DNA of 38,054 nt, taken from the NCBI GenBank assembly GCA_026713835.1, contig JAPONP010000021.1:1-38054 (forward strand), read 5' to 3'. Position numbers and translations under genes: made by a program. Shown in pieces: positions 1 through 8,470 of the stretch. The stretch comes from Bacteriovoracales bacterium. GTDB lineage: Bacteria > Bdellovibrionota > Bacteriovoracia > Bacteriovoracales > Bacteriovoracaceae. The notes under the pieces are model-generated. The model saw nothing but the letters and a program-made list of their open reading frames with translations. It ran no database searches and had not been told where the DNA came from. The first letter of the stretch is position 1. The number at the start of each line of letters is the position of its first letter.

Positions 1-351
1 ACCGAAATGGTGGTTATAAAAAGAGTAGTCTGCGCCATGAAAGAAGCTAAAGAGTTTGAAAAACTTTCCCGTCCTTCCGGACTGATGACATTCGTGAACC
101 AAATCCGGGGAAAGCGCCCTCACTTTCTGCCATAAATCGATTCCATCCCTTAAGGTTTTGAGTTCGATTGGAAAAATCTCATCACAAACGGTGGAAACAC
201 CCTTAAAGAGGGGGGCCACCCAGCTTGGAGTCCCCAAAACCAAGCGAGCTTTGGGGAAAAGTTCTCTCATATAGGCGCAAGCACCCAAGGTGATAATGGC
301 ATCCCCAAGGCCTCGGTTTTTGACGATAAGAATGGTCTGACCTTCTCCCAT
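1..351 (-). CDS. Glycosyltransferase family 9 (heptosyltransferase-like), N-terminal part, cut by window edge
   Basis: The first 117 codons are visible; the C-terminal part lies beyond base 1. The N-terminus reads ILIVKNRGLGDAIITLG, then a helix and ARLVLGTPSW, the first Rossmann beta-alpha-beta unit typical of GT9 enzymes that add heptose or related sugars to LPS core at the inner membrane. The ATG at 349-351 is preceded by GAGGACAAGAAG, and an in-frame TGA lies six codons upstream, so this start is well supported. It is divergent from the sugar dehydrogenase across 79 bases. The exact acceptor cannot be told from this fragment. A heptose-kinase-like GHMP gene at 29.9 kb fits an LPS theme but is not linked. 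Confidence 0.8.
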   Translation of the reverse strand, partial: MGEGQTILIVKNRGLGDAIITLGACAYMRELFPKARLVLGTPSWVAPLFKGVSTVCDEIFPIELKTLRDGIDLWQKVRALSPDLVHECHQSGRTGKFFKLFSFFHGADYSFYNHHFG

Positions 352-389
352 CTTCTTGTCCTCGTCTCAACACAAACCATAACTGCTTT

Positions 390-418
390 TTGCCATCCCC
401 AAATGATACCTTTAAACT
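390..418 (+). promoter_or_regulatory. Probable sigma70-type promoter, near-leaderless, for the sugar dehydrogenase
   Basis: TTGCCA at 390-395 and TAAACT at 413-418 are separated by exactly 17 bases. Transcription would begin near 425, only about 6 bases before the ATG at 431. No Shine-Dalgarno sequence precedes that ATG, which fits a near-leaderless mRNA. This is prediction from sequence only. Confidence 0.5.
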
Positions 419-430
419 AAGAACCTGTAT

Positions 431-1576
431 ATGAACCCACTCGGATACCTTCTCATCGCCGCCGTCTCCTTTTCCCTCCCCACGTCTTTGACCCGGGCCA
501 AAGTCCACGGCCCCTTTGAAAGCCGTGGGCATCGTTTTCGCGCCCACGAGATATTGAAGGATCGGGGAGTGATTTGGGGGATGGAATTTATCTCCAAGAA
601 TGAGATGATCTTTACGGAAAGGGCGGGGGGCCTTTATCTTTTCGATGTCCAAAGCCGAAAACTCGTAGCGATTCGAGGGCTTAACTCCCATGCCAAAATT
701 GCCGTTCACGGCCAAGGTGGGCTTCTCGATATCAAGACCCATCCTCGCTTTTCCAAAAATAGGCGGATTTTTCTCACCTATTCCGAGGAGACAAAAAAGG
801 GCAAATTCACGACGGTTTTGGCCCTGGCCGGCGTCCAAGATCGGCGTCTTAAAAACTTTAAAGTTCTCTTTCGGGCCGGGCCGGCTTCCTCTTCCCATCG
901 CCATTTTGGCTCTCGCATGGCCATTCGGGGAGATGATCTCTTCTTTTCCATAGGAGATCGAGGAGAAAGGGCATCGGCCCAAAAACTAGACGACGATCGG
1001 GGCAAAATCCACCGCCTCAAATTGGACGGAAAGGTGCCCCCGGACAACCCCTTCTTTTCCACGCCCAAGGCCCGCAAAACCCTCTATAGCTACGGTCATC
1101 GCAACCCCCAAGGTCTTAGCTTTCACCCCGTTACCGGCAAACTTTGGTCCCACGAACACGGGCCTCGGGGAGGAGATGAAATCAACATCATCAAAAGGGG
1201 GGCCAATTACGGATGGCCCGTGGTCAGTTACGGCAAAGAATACTGGGGACCGATTCGGGTGGGAGAGGGAACGTCCAAACCGGGCATGGTGTCCCCTCTC
1301 AAGCAGTACACCCCTTCCATCGCCCCGTCGGGGATGCTCTTTTACTCGGGAAAACTCTTCCCCAAATGGCGAGGGCATCTTTTTTTGGGTTCATTGGCCT
1401 ATAACCATCTGGGGCATCTGGCCATTTCCAAAGGGAGGGTTACTTTTGAAAATCGCCTCTTGAAATCCTTGGAAATGAGGGTTAGGGATGTGGAGGAAGG
1501 ACCCGATGGTTTTATCTACGTCTCCACCGATGAGGGAAGCCTTTTGAGACTGACCCCCTTTGGACCCCAAAAGTAA
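431..1576 (+). CDS. PQQ-dependent aldose sugar dehydrogenase (YliI/GSDH family), exported
   Basis: The 381-residue product starts with a signal peptide (MNPLGYLLIAAVSFSLPTSLTRA) without a lipobox, so it is probably periplasmic. The family hallmark WSHEHGPRGGDEIN begins at residue 239, followed by RGANYGWPVVSYG. Other blade motifs include GHRNPQGL and RVRDVEEGPDGFIYV. This matches the six-bladed propeller GSDH domain that oxidises aldoses at a PQQ cofactor and passes electrons to the respiratory chain. Length agrees with YliI-type soluble dehydrogenases. It lies 19 bases before dapF, and a membrane-anchored cytochrome c follows two genes later, a plausible electron acceptor (inference). No PQQ synthesis genes are in the window. 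Substrate unknown. Confidence 0.85.
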   Translation: MNPLGYLLIAAVSFSLPTSLTRAKVHGPFESRGHRFRAHEILKDRGVIWGMEFISKNEMIFTERAGGLYLFDVQSRKLVAIRGLNSHAKIAVHGQGGLLDIKTHPRFSKNRRIFLTYSEETKKGKFTTVLALAGVQDRRLKNFKVLFRAGPASSSHRHFGSRMAIRGDDLFFSIGDRGERASAQKLDDDRGKIHRLKLDGKVPPDNPFFSTPKARKTLYSYGHRNPQGLSFHPVTGKLWSHEHGPRGGDEINIIKRGANYGWPVVSYGKEYWGPIRVGEGTSKPGMVSPLKQYTPSIAPSGMLFYSGKLFPKWRGHLFLGSLAYNHLGHLAISKGRVTFENRLLKSLEMRVRDVEEGPDGFIYVSTDEGSLLRLTPFGPQK

Positions 1577-1595
1577 AGGAAGAAAGGAAAGGCCC

Positions 1596-2399
1596 ATGGA
1601 GATACCCTTTTGGAAAATGGCCGCAACGGGAAACGATTTTATCGTTATCGACGGCTTTGCCGAACCTCTTCACTTTGACGTAAGCGAGATTCAAAAACTT
1701 TGTCGGCGCAAGACGGGCATCGGGGCCGACGGGCTTATGGTCCTCCATCCCGGTGCTTCCGGGATCGATTTTCGTATGCAGTATTTCAATGCGGACGGCT
1801 TTGAAGTGGAGATGTGTGGAAATGGGGCCAGGGCCATTTCCTTTTTCCATCACGAAAAAAACCGCAACGCCAAGGAAAACTACGTCTTTGAAACCAAGGA
1901 GGGCACCTATTTTTCCACGGTTTGCGATGATTTCGTCAAAGTTCGCATGACTGAAATAGGTGATGAGGGAAGCATCGATGTCAGTGACTTGGTCAAAGCG
2001 AAGTTGAGTACTTATATCAACATCGGCGTCCCCCACTGCGTTTATGAAGTGGAAAACTTGGAGTCCTACGATGTCGCAGGAGAGGGAAAGAGGGTGAGGC
2101 ACGACGAAAGATTCCCTCGGGGAACCAACTGCAACTTCTTTGAAAAGAAGGGGGATCACATCTCTATCCGAACTTTTGAAAGGGGGGTTGAGGAGGAGAC
2201 CCTGGCCTGTGGAACGGGAACCGTGGCCTGTGCCTTGGCCCTTTATTTAGCGGGAGATCGTCAAAAGACCTATCGTTTTCGCGCTCCCGGAGGAGAGCTT
2301 TGCGTGGAGGTGAAGTCCCGGGAGGAAGTCTATCTTTGTGGAAAGGTCGAAAAGATATTTGAAGGGGTGTTTCAAAAAGACGCGGCGCACAGGTCGTGA
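1596..2399 (+). CDS. dapF: Diaminopimelate epimerase
   Basis: Converts LL- to meso-diaminopimelate for lysine and peptidoglycan synthesis in the cytoplasm. The 267-residue product has all family blocks: ATGNDFIVID at the N-terminus, RKTGIGADGL, YFNADGFEVEMCGNGAR with catalytic Cys74, VPHCVYEV, RGTNCNFF and RTFERGVEEETLACGTGTVA with catalytic Cys205. Both catalytic cysteines are present. I start at the ATG at 1596 because AGAAAGGAAAGG lies just upstream. An in-frame start at 1560 overlaps the previous gene and adds residues outside the family alignment. Probably co-transcribed with its neighbours on both sides. Confidence 0.95.
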   Translation: MEIPFWKMAATGNDFIVIDGFAEPLHFDVSEIQKLCRRKTGIGADGLMVLHPGASGIDFRMQYFNADGFEVEMCGNGARAISFFHHEKNRNAKENYVFETKEGTYFSTVCDDFVKVRMTEIGDEGSIDVSDLVKAKLSTYINIGVPHCVYEVENLESYDVAGEGKRVRHDERFPRGTNCNFFEKKGDHISIRTFERGVEEETLACGTGTVACALALYLAGDRQKTYRFRAPGGELCVEVKSREEVYLCGKVEKIFEGVFQKDAAHRS

Positions 2400-2431
2400 C
2401 CTTTTGGCCCAAGTAGTGTAACTATTTGGAG

Positions 2432-2911
2432 ATGGTAAAACTTATCTTCTTCTTGGCCACCCTCATTTCCTTTGCCCTCGTCCTCACCCTAGGCCGCTAT
2501 CAAAACCTTCCCGTCAATAACGAAACCTTTAAGGCCCAAGAGAAAAAGAGGATGCTCCTAGAGGAAAAAAAACGCCGGAAGGCCTTGGCCGCCAAAGAGG
2601 CCGAAGCCAAGGCCCTCGCTTTGGCCAAAAAACCAACCCTCGTCCTAGACACCCCGGAGCTTAAAAACGGGTATGAGGTCTATTTTAAGAAGGGCAAATG
2701 CATCACCTGCCACGGCAAAAAGGGGGAGGGCAAAACCTCCCAAAAGGCCCCCAAATTGGCCGCCCAACACGATTGGTACATCTACTCCTCTTTGGTGAAG
2801 TTCAAAAAGCGAGAGAGGGTCAACAAGAAGATGGAGCCGTATCTTAGAAACCTCACGGAAAGCGACTTTAAGGACGTGGCGACCTACCTTTCAAAATTGC
2901 CCCCTCAATAA
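2432..2911 (+). CDS. Membrane-anchored monohaem c-type cytochrome
   Basis: The roughly 159-residue protein has one N-terminal membrane segment (VKLIFFLATLISFALVLTLG), a charged Lys/Glu/Ala-rich linker at about residues 35-65, and a class I cytochrome c domain. Haem attachment is at Cys90, Cys93 and His94 (CITCH), and a Met in KKMEPYLRNLT is a likely axial ligand. The domain should face the periplasm and carry electrons. It follows dapF by 32 bases. Start choice is uncertain: ATG at 2432, or TTG at 2426, which adds two residues; neither has a good ribosome binding site. It is a candidate partner of the sugar dehydrogenase upstream (inference from proximity). Confidence 0.85.
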   Translation: MVKLIFFLATLISFALVLTLGRYQNLPVNNETFKAQEKKRMLLEEKKRRKALAAKEAEAKALALAKKPTLVLDTPELKNGYEVYFKKGKCITCHGKKGEGKTSQKAPKLAAQHDWYIYSSLVKFKKRERVNKKMEPYLRNLTESDFKDVATYLSKLPPQ

Positions 2912-2921
2912 CCCCTACCCA

Positions 2922-2943
2922 GGCCTCACGGAGACCCTTTTTT
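2922..2943 (+). terminator. Possible rho-independent terminator after the cytochrome c gene
   Basis: GGCCTC at 2922-2927 can pair with GAGACC at 2931-2936 (five of six pairs, 3-base loop), followed by a run of six T at 2938-2943. It would separate the dehydrogenase-dapF-cytochrome unit from smc. The stem is short and has one mismatch. Confidence 0.4.
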
Positions 2944-2977
2944 CACCAAAAACCCCTACGCCTACGCCCTTTTCATA

Positions 2978-3006
2978 GTGCCAACCGGTTTTTCAGGCAT
3001 TATACT
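2978..3006 (+). promoter_or_regulatory. Probable promoter of smc
   Basis: TATACT at 3001-3006 is a good -10 element. GTGCCA at 2978-2983 is a weak -35 at 17-base spacing. The predicted start of transcription near 3013 leaves about 26 bases of leader carrying the GGAGG at 3026-3030, consistent with the TTG start at 3039. Confidence 0.45.
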
Positions 3007-3025
3007 GATTGGAGAAGGGCATCCT

Positions 3026-3041
3026 GGAGGATTTCGACTTG
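3026..3041 (+). promoter_or_regulatory. Ribosome binding site and TTG start that fix the smc N-terminus
   Basis: GGAGG at 3026-3030 sits 8 bases before TTG at 3039-3041. The protein from this TTG begins RLKKLILQGFKSFKD, matching where SMC proteins normally start. The frame is open to another TTG at 3009, but that one has no ribosome binding site and adds residues foreign to the family. Confidence 0.75.
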
Positions 3042-6000
3042 AGACTAAAAAAACTCATTCTTCAAGGATTTAAGTCTTTTAAAGACAAGACATCCGTCTA
3101 TTTCAACGACGGCGTCACGGGTATCGTGGGCCCCAACGGGTGCGGAAAATCCAATATCGTGGATGCCCTCTTTTGGGTCATGGGCGAGCAGTCGGCCAAA
3201 CACCTAAGAGGCAAGTCCATGAAGGATCTCATCTTTGCGGGCTCTTCATCCCACGGCCCCGGGGCCTTCGCCGAGGTGATCCTCGTTTTGGAAAACACCA
3301 ATGAAAAGCATATCCATATCGGCAAAAAGGTCACGTCCCCTAGAGAGATTCAAATTTCAAGAAAGCTCTATCGCAACGGGGATTCCGAGTATCGAATCAA
3401 TACCCTTCCGGCCCGCTTGAGAGATATTCAAGAGATTTTTATGGATACGGGGGCCGGTGCCAAATCCTATTCCGTCATCGCCCAAGGAGAGATCAACAGG
3501 TTGGTGCAATCCCGTCCCGAAGAGAGAAGGTCGATGATCGAAGAGGTTGCGGGGATCACCAAGTTTAAGCGCAGAAAGACCGAATCCCTTAGAAAGATCG
3601 AACAAACCAATCTCAACCTAAGCCGTCTTAAAGATTTACAAACCGAAATCGGTAAAAATATGAAGCTCCTAGAGGGCCAAGCGGAAAAGGCCAAAAAGGC
3701 AAGATCTCTCAAGAAAAAGGTGGAGAAGGGAGAACTCGTCATCAATTCCCATCTCGAATTTAATCTTTTGAAAAACTTTACGGAGTTGAACCGTTTTGTT
3801 CGGGATAAGGAGATCAAAATAGCGCAAATGACGGCCCAAAAGGAATCCTTCGAGATCAACCTGGAAAAGGAGAGGCTGCAAAGAACGCAACTGACGGACG
3901 AGATCGAAGCTGAAAGACAAAAACTCAATAAAGAATCCCAACTTCTTGCCAGAAACGAAGAAAGACTCAATTCCATGAGGGCCGCCCAAACGGAAAAAAT
4001 CTCTTTTATCGAAATGAAAGTCAAAGAAAACGCCCATATATTGGAGGAAACGAAGGAGAGGAAGGAGAAGTTAAAGGATTTAACCGAACGACTTGAGCTT
4101 TTGAAAGCCTGCGAAAACGATCAAAACGAATATCCGGCACTCAAGGCAAAGGCCCAAGAGATGAAAGAGGAACTCGACCTCAAGGAAAAGACCCTGAGCG
4201 ATCTCTACTCTGAACTAGATGGCGACAAAAACGATCATTTCGAGACGGAACGAAAACTCGTTAAAACAAATTCCAAGTTAGAAGAACTGGCCCAGACCCT
4301 TGAAGATATCTCCGTCGAGAAGGAGGACATCGAGGAAACATCGTCTAGCGTTTCAAAAGAACTGGCCCATGATCGCGATGCCGCAAGTGAGGCTAAGAAA
4401 AAGGTCAAGACGTTGGAGGACGAACTTCATCGTTTGGTCTCTCAAGCCAAGAAAGTATCCGATCAAAAAAGGGAACTTTCAAAAAAAGATCACCTCCTCA
4501 CAAAAGATCTTCTCAAAAAGGAATCACAACTCGAATCCCTCGAAGCCCTTAACGACGCCCATGAAGATCAAAAAGAGGGAGTTCAAGAATTTCTTAAAAA
4601 TTTTCAAAATGAATGTTCTCTTTTTGGCAAACTTATCGATTGTGATGAAAAGGATACTTGCGCCGTTCAGGCCGCATTGGCCACTCGCCTCAACTCCATC
4701 GTAACGGAAACCAAAACTTGCGAGTCTCATCTTTTTGAATGGCCTGAAAAAAAGAAATTGAGTGCGGATTTTTTGGTCTCAAAAACCCAACGTTTTTCGA
4801 CCCTTCCCAACGCCCGCCCCCTCTTGGAATCCATCGTCATCTCCAAAGAAGCCTCCACAATCCAAAAGGAGAAGATCGAAGCCCTTTTGGAGGGAATCTT
4901 CATCGTCGATCGATTGGATGAAAATTCCTTGGAATCTTTAAAAGAAACCCATTTTGCGGTCATCGTTTCCGGCGATGGGAAAAGAGTCGTCGAAAATCTT
5001 GGAAATGCTCTCAAAGTGCGTAGCTTTGGCCAAGACGGTGACGATCAAACGATCATCGCAAGAAACCATCTCATCCAATGCCTTAGGAAGGAAACGGCAT
5101 TGATGACCAAAGAGTTGGAAGAAAAACGAAAAACCACCCTTGAGTTAAATGAACAAGAAAAGAAAATCACTCAAGATAAAGAAAATAGAGAAACCCAACT
5201 CTTAGAAGAAAAAATCAAATTATCCGCTGCCAATGCCACTCTCAAAACCAAACTGAGTCATTTAGGTTCAAAGGATTCGAGAACCAAAATTCTTGAAAAG
5301 AGAACGCAGGATATCTCTAAAGAGCGCCTTGAGATGTTGGAACGAGAAGAAAAGCTCAGTAAAAGATTGGAAGAACTTAAAGAAATCGTCGATCAAAAGA
5401 AAAATATCATCGCCGAAACCACCGCAGAAGTTCACGGTCTTAAAGAAAAATACACCTCTATTCAAGAGGAATTTCTCACCAAGCAAATCGAATTAAAAAA
5501 CTTTGAAGACCGCGTAAGTTCTCTCAAGCAACAACTCCACGATACAGAGAGGCAAATGACCCAAAGCCTAGAAAAGCTCCAAGAAAACGATGGGGTTATA
5601 GCAAAGTATGAAGAATCCCTCAAAGGACTTGAGGAAACGGCAACAGAGCTTCAAGAGCGTACCGGGACCGACGCCAACCTCCTCAAAGAGAAAGAGTCAA
5701 AGTTAAGCGAAATGAAAGATCGACTCTCCGAGCTTCTCATCACCATGCAAGACAGAGAAGATGAGGTCAAGAAGCTCTCTCAAGATATCTCTAAAGATGA
5801 AAAAAATACCATCACCAAAGCCGCCAAGAGGGATCAAGCCGTTATCGATGAAGAGCATATCGTACGAAACATTTTTGAAAAATATCAAGTGGACTTGAGA
5901 GAGGGATTGGCTTCCTTCCTCGAACTCGGATCCATTGATCTCGAAGGTCTTGCCGACGTTTCGACCATGTATTATATGGAGACTGAAAGTGAAGACGAAA

Positions 6001-6713
6001 ATCAAGAGACACAACGAACCCGCATCAAAAAGGTTCCTTTCGAGTTTCGCCAACGCTATGGACAAGATTTAAAAGAACAAAAAGAAAAGCTCAAGCGATA
6101 CAAGCAGGCCCTTGGAAGGATTGGCGAGATCAATTGGAAGGCCATTGAAGACTACGACCGACAAAAGGTTCGCCACGACTTTTTGAAGGCTCAAGAAGGA
6201 GAGCTTAAAACCTCCTTATCGGATCTCGAAAACGCCATTTCTCTTATCGATGAAAAATCAAAGAAACGATTTAAACAAGCCTTCGATGATGTCAATGACC
6301 GTTTTGAAAAGGTCTTTCCCATTATCTTTGGCGGAGGAGATGCCAAACTCAAAACCGTAGGTGATCTGGACGACCCTGAGTGCGGCATCGATATCATGGC
6401 CAGTCCTCCGGGAAAAAAGATGCAAAATATCAACCTTATGAGTGGAGGGGAGAAGGCCCTAACGGCCGTAGGACTTATCTTTTCCATCTTTCTCGTCAAA
6501 CCATCACCTTTTTGCTTACTCGATGAAGTGGACGCTCCACTCGATGATGCCAATATCGGACGCTTTAACGAACTTCTAAAAGAGATGAGCGACCAATCCC
6601 AATTTATCCTCATCACCCATAACAAAAAAACCATGGAATTTAATGACACTCTCTATGGGATCACCATGCAAGAGCCGGGAATCTCTTCGGCCGTTTCAGT
6701 TCAACTTCAATAG
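3039..6713 (+). CDS. smc: Chromosome segregation and condensation protein SMC
   Basis: ATP-driven DNA loop-extruding and condensing ATPase of the cytoplasm, normally working with ScpA and ScpB. The 1224 residues fit the bacterial SMC length. Walker A GPNGCGKS is at residues 31-38, followed by FWVMGEQSAKHLRG. Two long coiled coils flank a hinge at about residues 530-670. The C-terminal head has LMSGGEKAL (signature, near residue 1135) and a Walker B motif CLLDEVDAPLDD with a following ITHNKKTM. The usual glycine-rich end of the hinge (GGS/TGG type) is not recognisable; that stretch reads RVVENLGNALKVRSFG. The start is the TTG with a GGAGG ribosome binding site. No scpA or scpB is nearby; lolA follows 8 bases after the stop. 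Confidence 0.97.
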   Translation: MRLKKLILQGFKSFKDKTSVYFNDGVTGIVGPNGCGKSNIVDALFWVMGEQSAKHLRGKSMKDLIFAGSSSHGPGAFAEVILVLENTNEKHIHIGKKVTSPREIQISRKLYRNGDSEYRINTLPARLRDIQEIFMDTGAGAKSYSVIAQGEINRLVQSRPEERRSMIEEVAGITKFKRRKTESLRKIEQTNLNLSRLKDLQTEIGKNMKLLEGQAEKAKKARSLKKKVEKGELVINSHLEFNLLKNFTELNRFVRDKEIKIAQMTAQKESFEINLEKERLQRTQLTDEIEAERQKLNKESQLLARNEERLNSMRAAQTEKISFIEMKVKENAHILEETKERKEKLKDLTERLELLKACENDQNEYPALKAKAQEMKEELDLKEKTLSDLYSELDGDKNDHFETERKLVKTNSKLEELAQTLEDISVEKEDIEETSSSVSKELAHDRDAASEAKKKVKTLEDELHRLVSQAKKVSDQKRELSKKDHLLTKDLLKKESQLESLEALNDAHEDQKEGVQEFLKNFQNECSLFGKLIDCDEKDTCAVQAALATRLNSIVTETKTCESHLFEWPEKKKLSADFLVSKTQRFSTLPNARPLLESIVISKEASTIQKEKIEALLEGIFIVDRLDENSLESLKETHFAVIVSGDGKRVVENLGNALKVRSFGQDGDDQTIIARNHLIQCLRKETALMTKELEEKRKTTLELNEQEKKITQDKENRETQLLEEKIKLSAANATLKTKLSHLGSKDSRTKILEKRTQDISKERLEMLEREEKLSKRLEELKEIVDQKKNIIAETTAEVHGLKEKYTSIQEEFLTKQIELKNFEDRVSSLKQQLHDTERQMTQSLEKLQENDGVIAKYEESLKGLEETATELQERTGTDANLLKEKESKLSEMKDRLSELLITMQDREDEVKKLSQDISKDEKNTITKAAKRDQAVIDEEHIVRNIFEKYQVDLREGLASFLELGSIDLEGLADVSTMYYMETESEDENQETQRTRIKKVPFEFRQRYGQDLKEQKEKLKRYKQALGRIGEINWKAIEDYDRQKVRHDFLKAQEGELKTSLSDLENAISLIDEKSKKRFKQAFDDVNDRFEKVFPIIFGGGDAKLKTVGDLDDPECGIDIMASPPGKKMQNINLMSGGEKALTAVGLIFSIFLVKPSPFCLLDEVDAPLDDANIGRFNELLKEMSDQSQFILITHNKKTMEFNDTLYGITMQEPGISSAVSVQLQ

Positions 6714-6721
6714 TCGGTAAA

Positions 6722-7354
6722 ATGCTCACTACAAAAAAGACAATCTTTCTTGTGACCTTTTCCCTTGCATCCCTATCATCCACTTCGAGTGCGGCCAAAA
6801 CGTTTTTACCCTCCCGCTTTGAGATTACATTCACCAAAGAATTGCAATCGATCTTGAAAAAGAAAAAGGAATCCAAGGGAAAGATGATCTACCAATACCC
6901 CAATAAAATTCGCATCGAGCAAGATCGTCCTTTCAAAACCATGTATATAAGTAACGGTCAAAAGGCATGGCTCTATTCGGCCCCTCTCGATCCTCGCAAG
7001 GAAAAAGGGGAAGTGACCATCTTAAATCCAAGAGAAATTCCCATCACCAAAATTTTTACATGGCTTAGGAAAGGGCCCGAATCAAACAAGATATACAAAG
7101 TTTCAAAAAAGGCCAATGTCCTCACCCTCACCTTCCATCAAAAGAGTCGGAAAAGGTATCAAATTGAGTTCGTCAAAGTCGAAATGAATCATTCAAAGAC
7201 TGACGACTTTAATCAAATCAAGTCCCTTATCATCAAAACGGAAAACTCAACGGAGCGATACAAGATCACCGCTATCAACCCCTCGCCCAAGATTCCTTCC
7301 GGGTATTTTGATTTCAAAATAACGGAAAAGATGAACGTGAGTGAAAACTTTTAG
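6722..7354 (+). CDS. lolA: LolA-like periplasmic outer-membrane lipoprotein carrier
   Basis: The 210-residue product has a signal peptide ending near SSTSSA and the LolA pattern: an N-terminal helix, then KGKMIYQYPNKIRIEQDRP and MYISNGQKAWLYSAP, matching the 'G...Y..P...R.......(I/V)..DG...W.Y.P' strand layout of LolA barrels. LolA collects lipoproteins from LolCDE at the inner membrane and hands them across the periplasm to the outer membrane. Length fits the family. It starts 8 bases after smc and is probably co-transcribed with it. The ribosome binding site is weak. Divergent LolA-fold proteins with other cargo exist, so the exact role is inferred. Confidence 0.75.
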   Translation: MLTTKKTIFLVTFSLASLSSTSSAAKTFLPSRFEITFTKELQSILKKKKESKGKMIYQYPNKIRIEQDRPFKTMYISNGQKAWLYSAPLDPRKEKGEVTILNPREIPITKIFTWLRKGPESNKIYKVSKKANVLTLTFHQKSRKRYQIEFVKVEMNHSKTDDFNQIKSLIIKTENSTERYKITAINPSPKIPSGYFDFKITEKMNVSENF

Positions 7355-7363
7355 GATAGGCTC

Positions 7364-7906
7364 TTAATGCTCACCATGTCTTTTTAAAGACCATCTCAAG
7401 ATCAAACCCTGCCCCTCGAAGAGAACGAGGGAATAGATCAGAGTGGAAAGAAGCGTATTCCCAAAAAAGGGAATGGCCATCACATAACATTCCAAAAGTC
7501 CCCTGAAAGTAGGGGGGTAAAGCTCCCCTTGAATCCAAACAAAAAAATTGCTCAAAACAAAGAAAAAGCACGCACTTGCGATGGAAGTGGCCGCCCACCC
7601 CCGGCCCTTTTTCGTGGACCCGGATTTGAGGTGTCGCCCAAGCAAGGTGATGGGGATTAAAATAAAAACCACGACCCAAGAAATCGGCTCAAGGCCCAGG
7701 ATGATATTGCTCAAGATCAGCCCAAGAACGAAAACGGCCAATGATTTGAAGCGACTTTCAAAAAAGCTACCGCAGAATAAGGCCATGCTTAAAACCGGTG
7801 TGAAATTGGGGGGATGGGGGATCAGTCTCGAAAGAACCAGGGCTGCTATCAAAAAGAGGGCCGCTCTTTCCTCGCTTTTATGACGCATATTGAAATTCAT
7901 GGCCAT
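7364..7906 (-). CDS. DUF6580-like multi-pass membrane protein
   Basis: This is an integral membrane protein of about 180 residues with roughly five hydrophobic segments. SRLIPHPPNFTPVLSMALFCG, LIPITLLGRHL, LSNFFVWIQGELYPPTFRGLLECYV and AIPFFGNTLL match, from memory, a family of small uncharacterised membrane proteins (DUF6580). Function is unknown; a transporter or assembly role is only a guess. I start at ATG 7906, after GGGAGG (7921-7926) and AAGAGA. The frame stays open to 8044, but that extension runs into the divergent Nudix gene and lacks the family pattern. The gene converges on lolA with only 9 bases between stop codons. Confidence 0.7.
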   Translation of the reverse strand: MAMNFNMRHKSEERAALFLIAALVLSRLIPHPPNFTPVLSMALFCGSFFESRFKSLAVFVLGLILSNIILGLEPISWVVVFILIPITLLGRHLKSGSTKKGRGWAATSIASACFFFVLSNFFVWIQGELYPPTFRGLLECYVMAIPFFGNTLLSTLIYSLVLFEGQGLILRWSLKRHGEH

Positions 7907-7993
7907 AGTCTCTTTGATTCCCTCCCGTCCGTCAATCCATTCCTTGAAAGGGGGGTGTTTCTGGGGTAGTGAAAAGAAGAAAGGAAGGATGCC

Positions 7994-8470
7994 ATGACAA
8001 AAAAAATCGTTCCCGTCTCCATCGGTATTTTTTGGGATCTCCAAGATTCTGAGGGAATCTCTCTATGGATGCAGATTAGAGATGACCACGACGAAGGGGA
8101 CTCATCATTTAATGGGCTCTTGGAATTTCCCGGAGGAAAAATAGAAAAAGGGGAGAGCGTTTTGGAGGCCCTCGTAAGAGAAATTCAAGAGGAAGTGGGA
8201 ATCGATATCTCGGGAGAAAAACGCATCAAATTTTTTGGCCATTACAAGGTTGAAAGAGAAAAAGTCGATATCATCCTCCACGTTTTTTTGATTTATGGAG
8301 ATCAAAACCTTCTTAAAACCGGGCATTGGATTCGATTCCGCAAGGGAGAGGGAGCAGAAAAAATCATGGCCAAAACTTTTGTCCCCAATAAAAAGATTAT
8401 TGACGACGTTTTGACCTGGATTCAAACGGTACAAAATATAGAGGGAGGGGAGGCGATGATATGGGATTGA
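7994..8470 (+). CDS. Nudix hydrolase, MutT-like
   Basis: Hydrolyses nucleoside diphosphates linked to another moiety; the MutT branch removes oxidised dNTPs. A complete Nudix box is visible: GKIEKGE, then REIQEEVG, matching G(x5)E(x7)REUxEExGU at residues 48-69, and it is preceded by EFPGG as in MutT. The 158-residue length fits. ATG 7994 follows AAGGAAGG. The last 10 bases overlap the next gene, so translation is probably coupled. The C-terminal tail after about residue 135 is not typical. Substrate cannot be inferred; 8-oxo-dGTP is the default guess. Confidence 0.88.
   Translation: MTKKIVPVSIGIFWDLQDSEGISLWMQIRDDHDEGDSSFNGLLEFPGGKIEKGESVLEALVREIQEEVGIDISGEKRIKFFGHYKVEREKVDIILHVFLIYGDQNLLKTGHWIRFRKGEGAEKIMAKTFVPNKKIIDDVLTWIQTVQNIEGGEAMIWD

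Noticed and set aside
203-982. A 259-codon open frame on the minus strand opposite the sugar dehydrogenase
   Set aside because: It lies antisense to a clear family gene and overlaps the GT9 gene frame; its protein has no recognisable domain and looks like a codon-bias shadow.
1512-2159. A 215-codon minus-strand frame opposite dapF
   Set aside because: dapF has all catalytic motifs on the other strand; the antisense product is featureless.
7907-8044. N-terminal extension of the DUF6580-like gene
   Set aside because: It runs through the divergent Nudix start and ribosome binding site and is polar sequence unlike the membrane-protein family.
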